A DNA stretch of 64,000 nt from Rhizobium sp. LC145 (GCF_001005825.1 NZ_LBHV01000002.1:1-64000), one strand, 5' to 3'. Counted from the stretch's first letter, positions 9,373 to 19,141 are shown. The notes: generated from the letters alone by a model not told the origin. Numbers and translations are program-made.

Positions 9373-9474
9373 GGGGCCGGAGACACCAAAGAGTAAGAGA
9401 GGTGAGGGGTCCGATCGAACGGGCCTGAGCGGGAGAGAGAGGCTTTCCCCGGTCCGTTGACCGGAGAAAGCATC
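9307..9474 (+). promoter_or_regulatory. Purine-rich leader with a hairpin covering the ribosome-binding site
   Basis: The leader starts at the malic enzyme break and runs to the ArdC-like start codon. It has an AG-rich tract (about 9325-9357). A hairpin follows: left arm 9443-9454 (CTTTCCCCGGTC), CGTT loop, right arm 9459-9470 (GACCGGAGAAAG). That is twelve pairs with a single C-A mismatch. The right arm contains the likely Shine-Dalgarno sequence GGAGAAAG, five bases before the ATG at 9475, so folding should limit translation. Confidence 0.6.
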
Positions 9475-10422
9475 ATGAACAGTAAGTCCCGTAAGCCTTT
9501 CCCCCGCCGCCGGCGTCCGGACAAGGATATCTATCAGCGCATTACCGGCAAGATCGTAGATCAGCTCGAAACCGGCGTCCGGCCCTGGCATCAACCATGG
9601 GGGGCGAATGGCACGCCGACACGGCCGCTGCGCCATAATGGCGTGCCTTATCGCGGCATCAACACCATGCTTTTGTGGATGGAAACGACCGCCAACGGCT
9701 ACGTTTCCCCCTACTGGATGACCTATCGCCAAGCCCAGGAACTTGGTGGGCAGGTCAGAAAGGGCGAAATCTCCGCCCTCGTTGTCTATGCCGGCGCAAT
9801 CGAGACGACCGAAGAAGCCGAAAACGGCGAGGAAATTGAGCAGCGCATCCCCTTCCTGAAAGGCTACCCTGTCTTCAACTGCGACCAGATCGACAATCTC
9901 CCGGCGCGGTTCACCCCCACTCCGGCCGAACCGCGCTCGCCCATGAAGCGCTTTGCCCATGCCGACGCCTTCTTCGCCCATACCGGCGCCAAGATCCACT
10001 TCGGCGGCAACAAGGCATTCTACAGTCCCCTCGAGGACTTCATCGGCATGCCTCCTTTCGAGGCTTTCGAATCTCCCGACGCCTACGTGTCAGTCCTTGC
10101 CCACGAAACTGCGCACTGGACGCGCCACCCCACTCGTCTCAACCGCGATTTCGGCCGTAAGACATGGGGCGATGATGGATACGCGATGGAAGAGGTTGTG
10201 GCTGAGGTTTCTGCAGCCTTGATCTGCGCGGATCTCGGCATCGAGAGTGAACCCAGAGAAGATCACGCAGCCTATATCGGCAGCTGGCTGAAGGTTCTGA
10301 AAAACGACAAGCGCGCAGTTTTCCAGGCCGCCGCGCATGCTGAACGCGCCGCCGCTTACCTACACAGCCTGCAGCCCGATGCTCCTTCGACAGACGATGC
10401 GCCGCTCGCCGCGACCGCCTGA
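9475..10422 (+). CDS. ArdC-like antirestriction / zincin-like metallopeptidase domain protein
   Basis: A 315-residue protein with an N-terminal ArdC-type ssDNA-binding domain (about residues 17-135, with ITGKIVDQLETGVRPWHQPW and GIN-LLW segments). A zincin-like domain follows with H210-E211-x2-H214 in VLAHETAHWTRHPTRL. ArdC-type proteins are carried by conjugative plasmids and protect incoming DNA from restriction. Start ATG lies after a hairpin that includes the ribosome-binding site. The gene begins just beyond the broken malic enzyme, so it is the first gene of the inserted module. Confidence 0.88.
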   Translation: MNSKSRKPFPRRRRPDKDIYQRITGKIVDQLETGVRPWHQPWGANGTPTRPLRHNGVPYRGINTMLLWMETTANGYVSPYWMTYRQAQELGGQVRKGEISALVVYAGAIETTEEAENGEEIEQRIPFLKGYPVFNCDQIDNLPARFTPTPAEPRSPMKRFAHADAFFAHTGAKIHFGGNKAFYSPLEDFIGMPPFEAFESPDAYVSVLAHETAHWTRHPTRLNRDFGRKTWGDDGYAMEEVVAEVSAALICADLGIESEPREDHAAYIGSWLKVLKNDKRAVFQAAAHAERAAAYLHSLQPDAPSTDDAPLAATA

Positions 10423-10444
10423 TCTCAGTGAAGGAGGCTTACCT

Positions 10445-11485
10445 ATGTTATCTGCTTCAGAACTGGCAAACCGTCTCGCGCAAAATGCCGAAGCGGTCTG
10501 CCGCTATTATCTCTCGTCCGGCCATCGCGCCGGCAATTACTGGATTGTCGGAGATGTCGCCAACAGCAAAGGCGGATCGCTCTATGTCCGCCTGACCGGC
10601 CCGAGTGCCGGCAAATGGGTGGATGCGGCGACAGGCCAGTTCGGTGACCTGCTCGACCTTATCCGGGAAGCCCGCGGTCTCCCCGACTTCCGTGGCGTGG
10701 CTGAGGAGGCGCGATATTTCCTGAGCTTGCCGCAACTCCGACCCGAGCTGTCTCACGGAGAGGAGGCGGGCGGTTTTGCGTCAGTCCGCCGATCAGCAAT
10801 GGAGCGGGCACAGCGTCTGTTCCGGACAACGCAGGCCCTTGGAGGCACGCTTGCCGATGACTACCTGCGTCAACGGAGCATCCTGCGGGCTTCAATCCAT
10901 CCGGCGTTGCGCTTTCATCCGTCCTGTTTTTACCGCGATTTGACAACCGGGCGGACAACCAGTTATCCGGCGCTGATTGCGGCCGTCACTGACCAGACAG
11001 GTGCAATTACGGGCGTGCATCGCACCTGGCTTGATCCCAACGGCGACGGCAAGGCGAAGGTCGAAAACCCGCGTCGCGCACTCGGCAGCCTGCTCGGCAA
11101 TGGTGTGCGCTTCCATTTCCCGGTTGCTTCTCCCGTGAGAGTTATCGCGGCGGGCGAGGGGCTCGAAACCATATTGTCGCTATCGCAAGTTATGCCCGTC
11201 ATGGCGATGGTGGCAGGGCTCAGCGCCAATCACTTGGCGGCCTTCCAGTTGCCAGGCGAGTGCCTGCGTCTATATATCGCCGCTGATGCGGATGCAGCCG
11301 GTCGGCGGGCCATCGAGCGGTTGAGCGGCCGGGCGCAGGCCCTCGGGATACTCCCATTTGTTCTTCTCCCCGAACTGGGCGACTTCAACGAGGATTTGCG
11401 CCAGCTTGGTCCTGACCGGCTGACGGCCACCCTACGGGGACAGCTCGCGCCTGAAGATGCAATGGCCTTTCTTCCCGGCCGATGA
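10445..11485 (+). CDS. Toprim domain protein (plasmid primase-like)
   Basis: A 346-residue protein with a DUF7146-like N-terminal part and a C-terminal Toprim domain. The Toprim Glu is in VIAAGEGLETILSL (E238) and the aspartate motif is LYIAADADAAGRRA (about 277-290). Such proteins accompany ArdC-like genes on alphaproteobacterial plasmids and integrative elements and resemble primase or helicase-primase subunits, though activity is unproven. I chose the ATG at 10445 because GAAGGAGG lies just upstream. It follows the ArdC-like gene by 22 bases and is probably co-transcribed. Confidence 0.82.
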   Translation: MLSASELANRLAQNAEAVCRYYLSSGHRAGNYWIVGDVANSKGGSLYVRLTGPSAGKWVDAATGQFGDLLDLIREARGLPDFRGVAEEARYFLSLPQLRPELSHGEEAGGFASVRRSAMERAQRLFRTTQALGGTLADDYLRQRSILRASIHPALRFHPSCFYRDLTTGRTTSYPALIAAVTDQTGAITGVHRTWLDPNGDGKAKVENPRRALGSLLGNGVRFHFPVASPVRVIAAGEGLETILSLSQVMPVMAMVAGLSANHLAAFQLPGECLRLYIAADADAAGRRAIERLSGRAQALGILPFVLLPELGDFNEDLRQLGPDRLTATLRGQLAPEDAMAFLPGR

Positions 11486-11684
11486 TGCGGCAAGGGCGGA
11501 GAGTGAGCGCCGTGTTGGGGCGGACGAGCCTTCAGCGGGTCAGCCATCGTTGCGACCGCCCCCTCCAGGCCTCTCGGAAACCTTTCCTGTGCGCCACAAG
11601 GCCGCAACATGCATCTCTAGCGCGGACCTGGCATTGATCCGTCCGCCAGTATAGACAGCGTTGTGGCAACCGGTCGGAGTGACA

Positions 11685-11906
11685 ATGGAAGACGTAATCA
11701 TGATCAAGAACCGGGGTGACTTCGGCCTTTGGGCAATTGAAGTCGCCAAGCAGATCGTCAGTGAGCAAGGTTTCGAACTCGCCAGGACAGCCCGTGACGG
11801 CACGGAAGACGAGGTTCGCCTTGCGGGCAATGCGCTTGGGCAGGCGATCACCAATGCGCTGTTGGAGGTCTATGACGGACTCCTCCAGGATGTATCAGAC
11901 GAATAG
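11685..11906 (+). CDS. Small hypothetical protein of the plasmid-type module
   Basis: A 73-residue soluble protein (begins MEDVIMIKNRGDF, ends LLQDVSDE) with an amphipathic helical middle. I do not recognise the family. The ATG at 11685 has CGGAG about seven bases upstream; a further in-frame ATG at 11700 is possible. It lies about 200 bases after the Toprim gene in the same direction. It is probably the last readable gene of the inserted module, because the next genes belong to an oppositely oriented chromosomal-type transporter. Confidence 0.5.
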   Translation: MEDVIMIKNRGDFGLWAIEVAKQIVSEQGFELARTARDGTEDEVRLAGNALGQAITNALLEVYDGLLQDVSDE

Positions 11907-12187
11907 TTGTCTTCTTGAATTGGTAATGGCGGCATGTTGCCTTCTGCCACGCGCAAGATCCATGAAGACGTGGCCAGAGAGGCCTCGATCATCTTTTGAG
12001 CGATGGCTCGAACTGATCGTCGGCGTTCGGGCGGCACAATGTAGAGCCACAGGCTGCGGATGTGCTTCCAGTAGGATTGCATTTCGCCTCATTCTCACAC
12101 GATCGTCGCTAGCGTATTCGCCTAAGGTGGGGGCTTGGAAGCCGGCGGTCGAGAGAGAGTTTCATCGACGCAACGGCTTAGCTATTT

Positions 12188-14089
12188 CTACGTTGTCGAA
12201 ATTTCAGCTTCTTTCTCGGAGACAATGTCATCCGGTATGTCGTCAAAGGAGGCATAGTTGAGATTGTAGAGCCTGGAATAGAGCTTGCCGTTCTCCATCA
12301 GTTCATGGTGGTTGCCGCTTTCGACCAGTTCGCCATTCTGCAGAACGATGATGCGGTCCGCCTCGCGGATCGTCGCAAGGCGGTGGGCAATGACCAGGCC
12401 GGTGCGGCCTTCGAGCAGTTTCACCAATGCCTTCTGGATCAGCATTTCCGTATAGCTGTCGATATTGGCGGTCGCCTCGTCGAGCACGAGGATTTTCGCG
12501 TCCGCCACAAGAGCGCGGGCGAAGCTGATGAGCTGCCGCTGACCTAGCGAAAGATTGCCGCCGCGCTGGCCGAGGATGCTCTCGTAACCGTCGGGCAGGC
12601 GCATGATGAAATCATGGGCGCCGACGGCCTTGGCTGCCTCGATTACCTGTTCGCGGGTCGCGTCGGTCTTGTGATACCGGATGTTCTCGAACACCGTTCC
12701 GGTGAAGAGGAAGGGCTCCTGCAGCACCATGGCGATCTGGCGGCCGAGCGAATCCTGTGTGAGGTCGCGCACGTCGTGACCACCGACCAGAACCTGGCCA
12801 CCCTGAACCTCGTAGAAACGATGGATCAGCGACATGCAGCTCGACTTGCCGGAACCCGTCGGACCGACGAGCGCGACCGTCTCGCCGGGGTTCACCTTGA
12901 AGCTCACGTGTTTGAGAACCGGATGCTTCGGATTGTAACCGAAGACGACATCGCGGAATTCCACCGAACCATCCATGTCGGATGAAAGCACCTTGGCGTC
13001 CGGCGCATCCTTGATGTCGACCGGCACGTCCAGCACATCCGTCAATCGCTGGCCGGAAGCCATCGCGCGCTGCATGACCGAATATTGCAGCGTGAGCGAG
13101 CGGATCGGATCGAAGAAGCGCTGGATATAGAAGAGGAAGGCGATCATGACACCGACATCGAGCTCCTGGTCCAGTACGCGCGCTCCGCCGACCACGATCA
13201 CGAGCGCCATGGCGAGGCCCGTCAGCGAATCCACGATCGGCACCATGACCTGCGCATACTTCGCAGCGGTGAGGTGGGTCTTCAGGTTGGCGCGTGCCTT
13301 GTCGTCGTAGAGCGTGAAGTTGACGCGCTCGCGATCCATGCTCTGCACGGCGCGAACGCCATGGATCGCCTCGGCGAGTGCGCCGTTCGCCACGGAATTT
13401 GTCTCATGCGCCGCCATGAAGGACTTTCGGGCGCGCGGCAGCCAGAAGATGCGGACGACGAAGAGCACGGGAAGCGCCGAGAGCGTCAGCAGGCCGAGCT
13501 TCAAGTCGAGATACAGCATGACGAAAACGATACCGAAGAGCAGAGCGATATCGCCGACCGAAAGCACCGAGGTCTCAAGGAATTCCTGCATTGAGTTCAC
13601 GTCGCCCTGCAGGCGCGACATCAGGCGGCCGACTTCTGTCTTGTCCATCCAGGACAGCGAGACGCGCTGCAGATGCGCGAACATTGCCTTGCGGATGTCG
13701 AAGAGAACGTCCTCGGCGACGTTGCCGACGAGAGTTTCCTGCACATAGCTCGCGCCGAAGTTGATGAGGATCGCAGCCAGAAAGGCGATGATCGACCAGG
13801 TGAGCACGCCGTGATCGACGCTGCCCGGCTGCATACCGTGATCGATGGCGTAGCGGATGATCAGCGGAACCAGGAGCTGCATCGCGGTAAAGGTCAGCAC
13901 CGCGACAACGGCCCAGTAGATCTTCACCCGATAGGGGCGCACGAAGGCCCAGATGCGCTTGATGATATTGCCGTCGAAAACCTTGCCAAAGATTTCCTCT
14001 TCGATGCGGTGCGAACCGACGACCGCGCGGGGAGGGCGCCTGCCGTCTTCGCGAACGTCGGCACGCTCGGTTTCCAGTTCCTCGGCCAT
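12188..14089 (-). CDS. ABC exporter half-transporter (subunit 2 of a heterodimer)
   Basis: A 633-residue fused permease-ATPase of the MsbA/multidrug type. Six transmembrane helices occupy about residues 50-350. The nucleotide-binding domain has Walker A GPTGSGKSS, signature LSLGQRQ, Walker B ILVLDEATANID and the H-loop IAHRLAT. The catalytic Glu after Walker B is intact, but the signature reads LSLGQ instead of LSGGQ. The gene lies 14 bases after a second half-transporter whose Walker B is altered, so the two probably form one asymmetric exporter in the inner membrane. Start ATG follows GAGGGAGGG. Substrate unknown. Confidence 0.9.
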   Translation of the reverse strand: MAEELETERADVREDGRRPPRAVVGSHRIEEEIFGKVFDGNIIKRIWAFVRPYRVKIYWAVVAVLTFTAMQLLVPLIIRYAIDHGMQPGSVDHGVLTWSIIAFLAAILINFGASYVQETLVGNVAEDVLFDIRKAMFAHLQRVSLSWMDKTEVGRLMSRLQGDVNSMQEFLETSVLSVGDIALLFGIVFVMLYLDLKLGLLTLSALPVLFVVRIFWLPRARKSFMAAHETNSVANGALAEAIHGVRAVQSMDRERVNFTLYDDKARANLKTHLTAAKYAQVMVPIVDSLTGLAMALVIVVGGARVLDQELDVGVMIAFLFYIQRFFDPIRSLTLQYSVMQRAMASGQRLTDVLDVPVDIKDAPDAKVLSSDMDGSVEFRDVVFGYNPKHPVLKHVSFKVNPGETVALVGPTGSGKSSCMSLIHRFYEVQGGQVLVGGHDVRDLTQDSLGRQIAMVLQEPFLFTGTVFENIRYHKTDATREQVIEAAKAVGAHDFIMRLPDGYESILGQRGGNLSLGQRQLISFARALVADAKILVLDEATANIDSYTEMLIQKALVKLLEGRTGLVIAHRLATIREADRIIVLQNGELVESGNHHELMENGKLYSRLYNLNYASFDDIPDDIVSEKEAEISTT

Positions 14090-14103
14090 TTGTAATCCCT
14101 CCC

Positions 14104-15957
14104 TCAGGCCGTCAGCGCTTCTTCGCCGGGGCGGACCTGCAGATCGTAAAGCGCCTTGTAACGGCCGCCGAGCGCCAGCAATTCGTCATGCGTCCCGCTT
14201 TCGACGATCCGACCGTTTTCCATGAAGAGGATCCTGTCCGCGTGCATGAGCGAGCTCAGGCGGTGGGCGACGATGATCGTCACGCGATCGGCGGCATATC
14301 TGCGCATGGCGCTGCGGATGCGCTGTTCAGTGCCCGCGTCGATCGCGGCGGTCGAGTCGTCGAAGACCATCACGGCGGGCCTGAGCATCAGCGCGCGAGC
14401 AATCGAAAGCCGCTGGCGCTGGCCGCCGGAAAGCGAGACGCCGCGCTCGCCGACCACCGTACCGTACCCGGTCGGCAGGCCGAGCACGTAATTATGGAGC
14501 TGAGCGCTTTCGCTGGCGCGTTCGATGCGGGCTTCCTTGGCCCAGGGGTCGCCATAGGCGATGTTGTTCTCGATCGTCGTCGTGAACAGGAAGGAATCCT
14601 GCTGAACGACAGCGACCGAGCGGCGCAGCGACTGCAGCGTGGCGTGGCGTATGTCCTGCCCGTCTATGGTGATCTTGCCGCCGGTGACGTCGTAGAAGCG
14701 GGGGATCAGGTGGGCGAGCGTGGACTTGCCGCTGCCGGGCGGACCGACGATACCGATCGTCTCGCCGCGCTTGGCTTCGAAGGTGACGTCCGTCAGCACC
14801 TGGTGCGTTTCGGCACTCGGATAGGCGAAATTCACGTGTTCGAAGCGTAGCGTGCCGTCGCTGACCTTCAAATCCTTGGCATCCTTCTCGTCCTTGATGG
14901 CGATATCGAGGTCGAGGAGCTCGAAAAGGCGGGCACCGCAGGTCGAGGCGCGGGCAAACGCGTTCACCATCAGCCCGAGTTGGCGCACCGGCATCTGCAG
15001 GATAGTCATGAAGGTGAGGAAGGAGGTGAGCGTGCCCACCGTCATCTCGCCGGCCATGACCTTGCCGCCGCCGAACCAGAGAACGAGACCCATGGCCACG
15101 AAGAAGGAGAAGGTCATGGCGCTGGTATTGGCGACGCGAATGCCGACGCGCTGATGCGCGAGCGACAGTGCGCTCTTCGAGGCGGCGTCGAACTTGTCCA
15201 GCTCGTGTTTCTGGGCGGCAAAGGCGCGCACGACCCGGATGCCGCCGAGATTTTCTTCCATGACCCGGGTCAGAACCGAAAGCCGCTCCTGCAGGTCGAG
15301 CCAGGTCGCGCGCAGGCGAAGCTGGGTGACCGAGGAGCGCCAGCCGACGAAAGGCACGAAGCTCAGCGCCAGAAGGCCGAGCACGAGATCGGTCGAAAGG
15401 AGGAGATAGGCGCCGATACCGATCAGCATGGTGAGCAGGACCATGCGCACCAGGGCGGTCGAGAAATACATGCGCACGCCTTCAAGATCGAGAAGCCCGA
15501 TCGTGATCAGATCGCCCGAATGCATGCTGTCGTGGAAACTGAAGGAGAGGCGCTGGATCTTCTCGTAACAGGCCAGCCTCAGACGATAGCCCATGTGGTG
15601 GCCGACAGCCTCGCTGTAATAGTTCTGGATCAGCGTGAAGATGCCGCGCAGCACGCTTGCGCCGAGCAGAAGAAGGGCCGTTGTCAGCAGCGCGTCCTGT
15701 GCGGCCTGACCCGCGCCGCCGCCAGTCAAAACCACCTGCGTGTGATCGACAGCCTGGCCGAGAAGCTGCGGGATCATCAGCTGGAAGGTGGATGCGACGA
15801 GGGTCGCGCCGATAGCAAAGCCCGATTGCCAGGGATGGCGGAAGGCCATCACGGTAATGCGGGTCAGGATCGAAAGGCCCTTGCCCCAGCCTGCTGCATT
15901 CACAAGCGCAAGCGAAGTCGATGGCTTCGCGGCGCGAACTGTCGCATCGCTGCTCAC
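14104..15957 (-). CDS. ABC exporter half-transporter (subunit 1, degenerate ATP site)
   Basis: A 617-residue half-transporter with six membrane helices (about residues 45-320), Walker A GPPGSGKST, canonical signature LSGGQRQRLSIARAL, and Walker B AVMVFDDSTAAID, in which Asp replaces the catalytic Glu. The degenerate site would pair this Walker B with the LSLGQ signature of the partner encoded downstream, as in heterodimeric exporters such as TM287/288 and BmrCD. The start read is GTG at 15957; no strong ribosome-binding site is visible there, so the start is uncertain by a few codons. Confidence 0.9.
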   Translation of the reverse strand: MSSDATVRAAKPSTSLALVNAAGWGKGLSILTRITVMAFRHPWQSGFAIGATLVASTFQLMIPQLLGQAVDHTQVVLTGGGAGQAAQDALLTTALLLLGASVLRGIFTLIQNYYSEAVGHHMGYRLRLACYEKIQRLSFSFHDSMHSGDLITIGLLDLEGVRMYFSTALVRMVLLTMLIGIGAYLLLSTDLVLGLLALSFVPFVGWRSSVTQLRLRATWLDLQERLSVLTRVMEENLGGIRVVRAFAAQKHELDKFDAASKSALSLAHQRVGIRVANTSAMTFSFFVAMGLVLWFGGGKVMAGEMTVGTLTSFLTFMTILQMPVRQLGLMVNAFARASTCGARLFELLDLDIAIKDEKDAKDLKVSDGTLRFEHVNFAYPSAETHQVLTDVTFEAKRGETIGIVGPPGSGKSTLAHLIPRFYDVTGGKITIDGQDIRHATLQSLRRSVAVVQQDSFLFTTTIENNIAYGDPWAKEARIERASESAQLHNYVLGLPTGYGTVVGERGVSLSGGQRQRLSIARALMLRPAVMVFDDSTAAIDAGTEQRIRSAMRRYAADRVTIIVAHRLSSLMHADRILFMENGRIVESGTHDELLALGGRYKALYDLQVRPGEEALTA

Positions 15958-16954
15958 GGTTTTATTCCAAAATCACTGATCTGGATAAAATTATCCAGGA
16001 AGGCGGCGGTTATGAGATGAAGAATCGCGTGCTACGCACGGAAGGGTAAAGGCTCCTCCCAAAGCAGCTAAATCCTTAGGGCATCTTCCTGATTCTATCA
16101 AGGCCGATCCTGTGTCGTGCTCTATGGCCACAGTGTTTGTTTGAACCGCGGCCCGTCGCGGCGGAGGAAATATGCGCCTCGGGTGATCGTGCATCACGTT
16201 TGGTCACGTTGATCGTGCTCAATCATGAAGCATGGATGACGGTGAATTTAAGGGAAGCTTTTGAAATCATAACGTTTTCTGTTTGATAGGGGCCGACTCG
16301 GGGAGCCTTCTTCTGGCTATCGACCGTGCGCCGATAGGCCGTCCAGAAGGCTTTACAGGCAGCTTGACGGGGTTGCCTTGAACAACCCGTCTATATACCG
16401 CCGATACCTCGCCATGGCCCGACGATGAGATTTTTGCGCTTTCATAGCCTGAATCCCTTCCTGCTTCACGGCTGTTCCCGAAACAACAAGCCCGGGCAGT
16501 AGCGGCTCCAAAGCGACGAGTTGCGGCAGCTTGCCTTCACGTTCGCTCAGGTATGGGGAGCCGATCGGGTTCAACGAACTATTACTTCTCCTACGTCGCA
16601 GCCACTTCGACCGAACCTTTGGTCACATGAGCTCTGACACAGCGCCACCAATCGCCTTGCGGGATCGAATAGCGCGAGGTAGATGCCATTGTTGATTGAA
16701 CTTCTACTCGTATCATCAGCACACAGGAGCTCTCTGCGAAAACATGCACAGAGCACATCCACTCCAAGCAGAAGCGCATAGCGCCTAGAAATTCAGCACG
16801 AAATGAAACAAACCTCGGAGGTATACGTTAGAGGGAGTTGCATTTCGGCTTGAGAACTACGCGGCGGGGCTTTTGTACATTATATCGGCGCTTCCGTCCT
16901 GTGATGGGCACCGCCTCGATTGCGACGAGACGATCAGAGAAAGTAACGCCGCCG
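15958..16954. other. Long intergenic region before the sensor kinase
   Basis: About one kilobase separates the divergent exporter operon and kinase gene. A 73-codon minus-strand frame at 16353-16574 (TTG start after GGAGAAG) could encode a small basic protein, but nothing in it is recognised. GAAAC (16805-16809), a 16-base spacer and CGTT (16826-16829) lie about 125 bases before the kinase start. This is one mismatch from the EcfG general-stress consensus GGAAC-N16/17-CGTT. No other structure is supported. Confidence 0.4.
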
Positions 16955-19141
16955 ATGTCGAATATCGAGGAATTCCCGCTCCCCGCCCGGAAGTTGAGCG
17001 AATACGATGCGCTTGTCGCGGCGGCGCCGAGCGTGCTCGATGCTATCCCCGGCGCCGTCTATCTCTGCGATCACGACGGCTGGCTCGTCCGTTACAACAG
17101 GGAAGCCGCCGCACTCTGGGGAAGAACGCCAGCGCTTGAAGAGAAGCGCGAGCGCTTCTGCGGCTCACACGCTCTTTTCCTGCCTGATGGCACGCCATTG
17201 GCACACGAAGTCTGCCCGATGGCGACGGCTGTTTTCACCGGCAAGGAGACTCGCAATGCGGAGGTGGTTATCGAAAGACCGGAAGGTTCGCGCTTCGTCG
17301 CGCTGGTGAACATCCGCCCTCTGAAAGACCACGAAGGCAGGATTCAAGGGGCGATAAACTGCTTCCAGGACATCTCGGTGCATAAGGCCATAGAGGAAGA
17401 GGTCCGCCGTAAGAACGCCGATCTTGAGGATTTCTTCGAGAACAGCGCGATAGGTCTTCACATCGTCGGTGGGGATGGCATCATCCAGCGCGCCAATAAG
17501 GCGGAGCTGGCTCTTCTCGGTTATACCGGCGAAGAGTATGTCGGGCGGCATATTGCGGAATTTCACGCGGATGCGCCGGTGATCGGCGATATTCTCCACA
17601 AATTGGCATGCGGCGAGAAGCTGGACCGCTATCCCGCGCGCCTTTGCGCCAAGGATGGCTCGATCAAGCATGTGCTGATCACGTCAAATAGTCGGTTTGA
17701 GGATGGAGAGTTCATCAACACCCGCTGCTTCACGACGGATGTGACCGATCTCTATGAAGCCGAGCGCGCACGTCGCGACAGCGAAGAACGCTTGGCGGCA
17801 ACCTATGAAGCTGCGACCATCGGAATTGCGGAAGCGGACTCCGCGGGGCACCTGCTGCGGGTCAACGACGCGCTGTGCCAGATGCTCGGACGTTCCCGCG
17901 AAGAACTGCTCAGCATGACCTTCTTCGATTACACGCAGGATGGTGATCGAGAGGAGGACGCGGCGCTCTACGCGCGCCAGATTCTCGGGGAGATCGATAG
18001 CTACGCGTTGCGCAAACGAGCGTCAAAGCCGGATGGAACCACGGTCTATCTCGATATCCATAGCTCCTCGGTACGGAATGAGGCCGGCGGCTTCCGTTAC
18101 GGCGTGCGCGTGATCCAGGATGTCACCGCCGCCAAGCAGATGGAGGACCAGATCCGCGCAAGCGAACAGCATATGCGCGATTTGCTCGAAGCGCTGCCGG
18201 CCGCGGTCTATACGACCGACGCGGCAGGGCGGATTACATTCTACAACAAGGCAGCCGTGGAAATGTCAGGGCGAACGCCGCAGGCGGGCGACATGTGGTG
18301 CGTTACCTGGCGTCTCTTCAATCCGGACGGCACGCCGCTGCCGCACGATGAATGTCCAATGGCTGTAGCGTTGAAGGAAGATCGTCCGGTTCGGGGAGCG
18401 GAAGCGATTGCCGAACGGCCGGATGGCAGCCGCATCCCGGTTACTCCTTATCCCACACCGCTTCATGACGCGGACGGAAATCTTGTCGGAGCCATAAACA
18501 TGCTCGTCGACATCACCGAACGCAAGCAGGCCGAGAGCAGACAGAAAACCCTCATCGACGAGCTCAATCATCGCGTCAAGAATACGCTCGCGACTGTGCA
18601 GTCGCTGGCTGGGCAAACGGCAAGGCATGCCGGTGATCTGGACGACTTCCAGCAGCGCTTCGAAGGCAGGCTGCTGGCGCTCGCGCGTGCCCACGATCTC
18701 TTGACCAAGCGGCATTGGGATGACGCCCCCCTGGAGGCGCTTGCGCGGGAGGTGCTGACGCCGCTCGCCGGTGGAGCGGCCAAGCGGATCAGCATCGACG
18801 GTCCATTGGTCGGTCTCAACCCGCGCGCCGCACTGAGCTTAACCATGGCCCTCAGCGAACTTGCCACGAACGCCGTCAAATATGGAGCGCTGTCGTCGGA
18901 GGCCGGCTCGCTTTCTGTCGCCTGGCGCTTACTGGACGAGACCGAGGCTAAACCTAGGCTGATCTTCGAATGGCGGGAACGCGGAGGACCGCCGGTCAGG
19001 CCCCCGAACCGACGCGGGTTCGGCACTCGGCTGATGGAACGTTGCATAGAACGCGATCTCGGGGGGGAACTGGATCTGGCCTTCGAGCCCGCCGGCGTAT
19101 CCTGTCGCATCTCAATTCCGGTTGGGCAGGTGAAGGCATGA
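16955..19141 (+). CDS. Multi-PAS HWE-family sensor histidine kinase
   Basis: A 728-residue soluble sensor with about four PAS domains (roughly residues 20-145, 150-270, 275-395 and 405-525), several with DITERK-like C-caps. The HWE kinase core follows: phosphoacceptor His in IDELNHRVKNTLA, N-box ALSELATNAVKYGAL, and the WxE-type FEWRERGGPPV segment that names the family. No transmembrane helix is visible, so it senses an intracellular signal such as redox state, light or a small ligand. I take the ATG at 16955 (MSNIEEFPLPA) because the PAS region begins shortly after it. The next gene, a receiver, overlaps its stop. Confidence 0.88.
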   Translation: MSNIEEFPLPARKLSEYDALVAAAPSVLDAIPGAVYLCDHDGWLVRYNREAAALWGRTPALEEKRERFCGSHALFLPDGTPLAHEVCPMATAVFTGKETRNAEVVIERPEGSRFVALVNIRPLKDHEGRIQGAINCFQDISVHKAIEEEVRRKNADLEDFFENSAIGLHIVGGDGIIQRANKAELALLGYTGEEYVGRHIAEFHADAPVIGDILHKLACGEKLDRYPARLCAKDGSIKHVLITSNSRFEDGEFINTRCFTTDVTDLYEAERARRDSEERLAATYEAATIGIAEADSAGHLLRVNDALCQMLGRSREELLSMTFFDYTQDGDREEDAALYARQILGEIDSYALRKRASKPDGTTVYLDIHSSSVRNEAGGFRYGVRVIQDVTAAKQMEDQIRASEQHMRDLLEALPAAVYTTDAAGRITFYNKAAVEMSGRTPQAGDMWCVTWRLFNPDGTPLPHDECPMAVALKEDRPVRGAEAIAERPDGSRIPVTPYPTPLHDADGNLVGAINMLVDITERKQAESRQKTLIDELNHRVKNTLATVQSLAGQTARHAGDLDDFQQRFEGRLLALARAHDLLTKRHWDDAPLEALAREVLTPLAGGAAKRISIDGPLVGLNPRAALSLTMALSELATNAVKYGALSSEAGSLSVAWRLLDETEAKPRLIFEWRERGGPPVRPPNRRGFGTRLMERCIERDLGGELDLAFEPAGVSCRISIPVGQVKA

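Noticed and set aside
8854..9999. Minus-strand 381-codon frame across the malic enzyme break
   Set aside because: It runs antisense through both the malic enzyme and the ArdC-like gene, which are unrelated, so it is chance openness.
14980..16020. 346-codon plus-strand frame antisense to the ABC exporter
   Set aside because: GC-rich mirror of a confirmed ABC transporter; the His/Glu-rich translation is typical of such mirrors.
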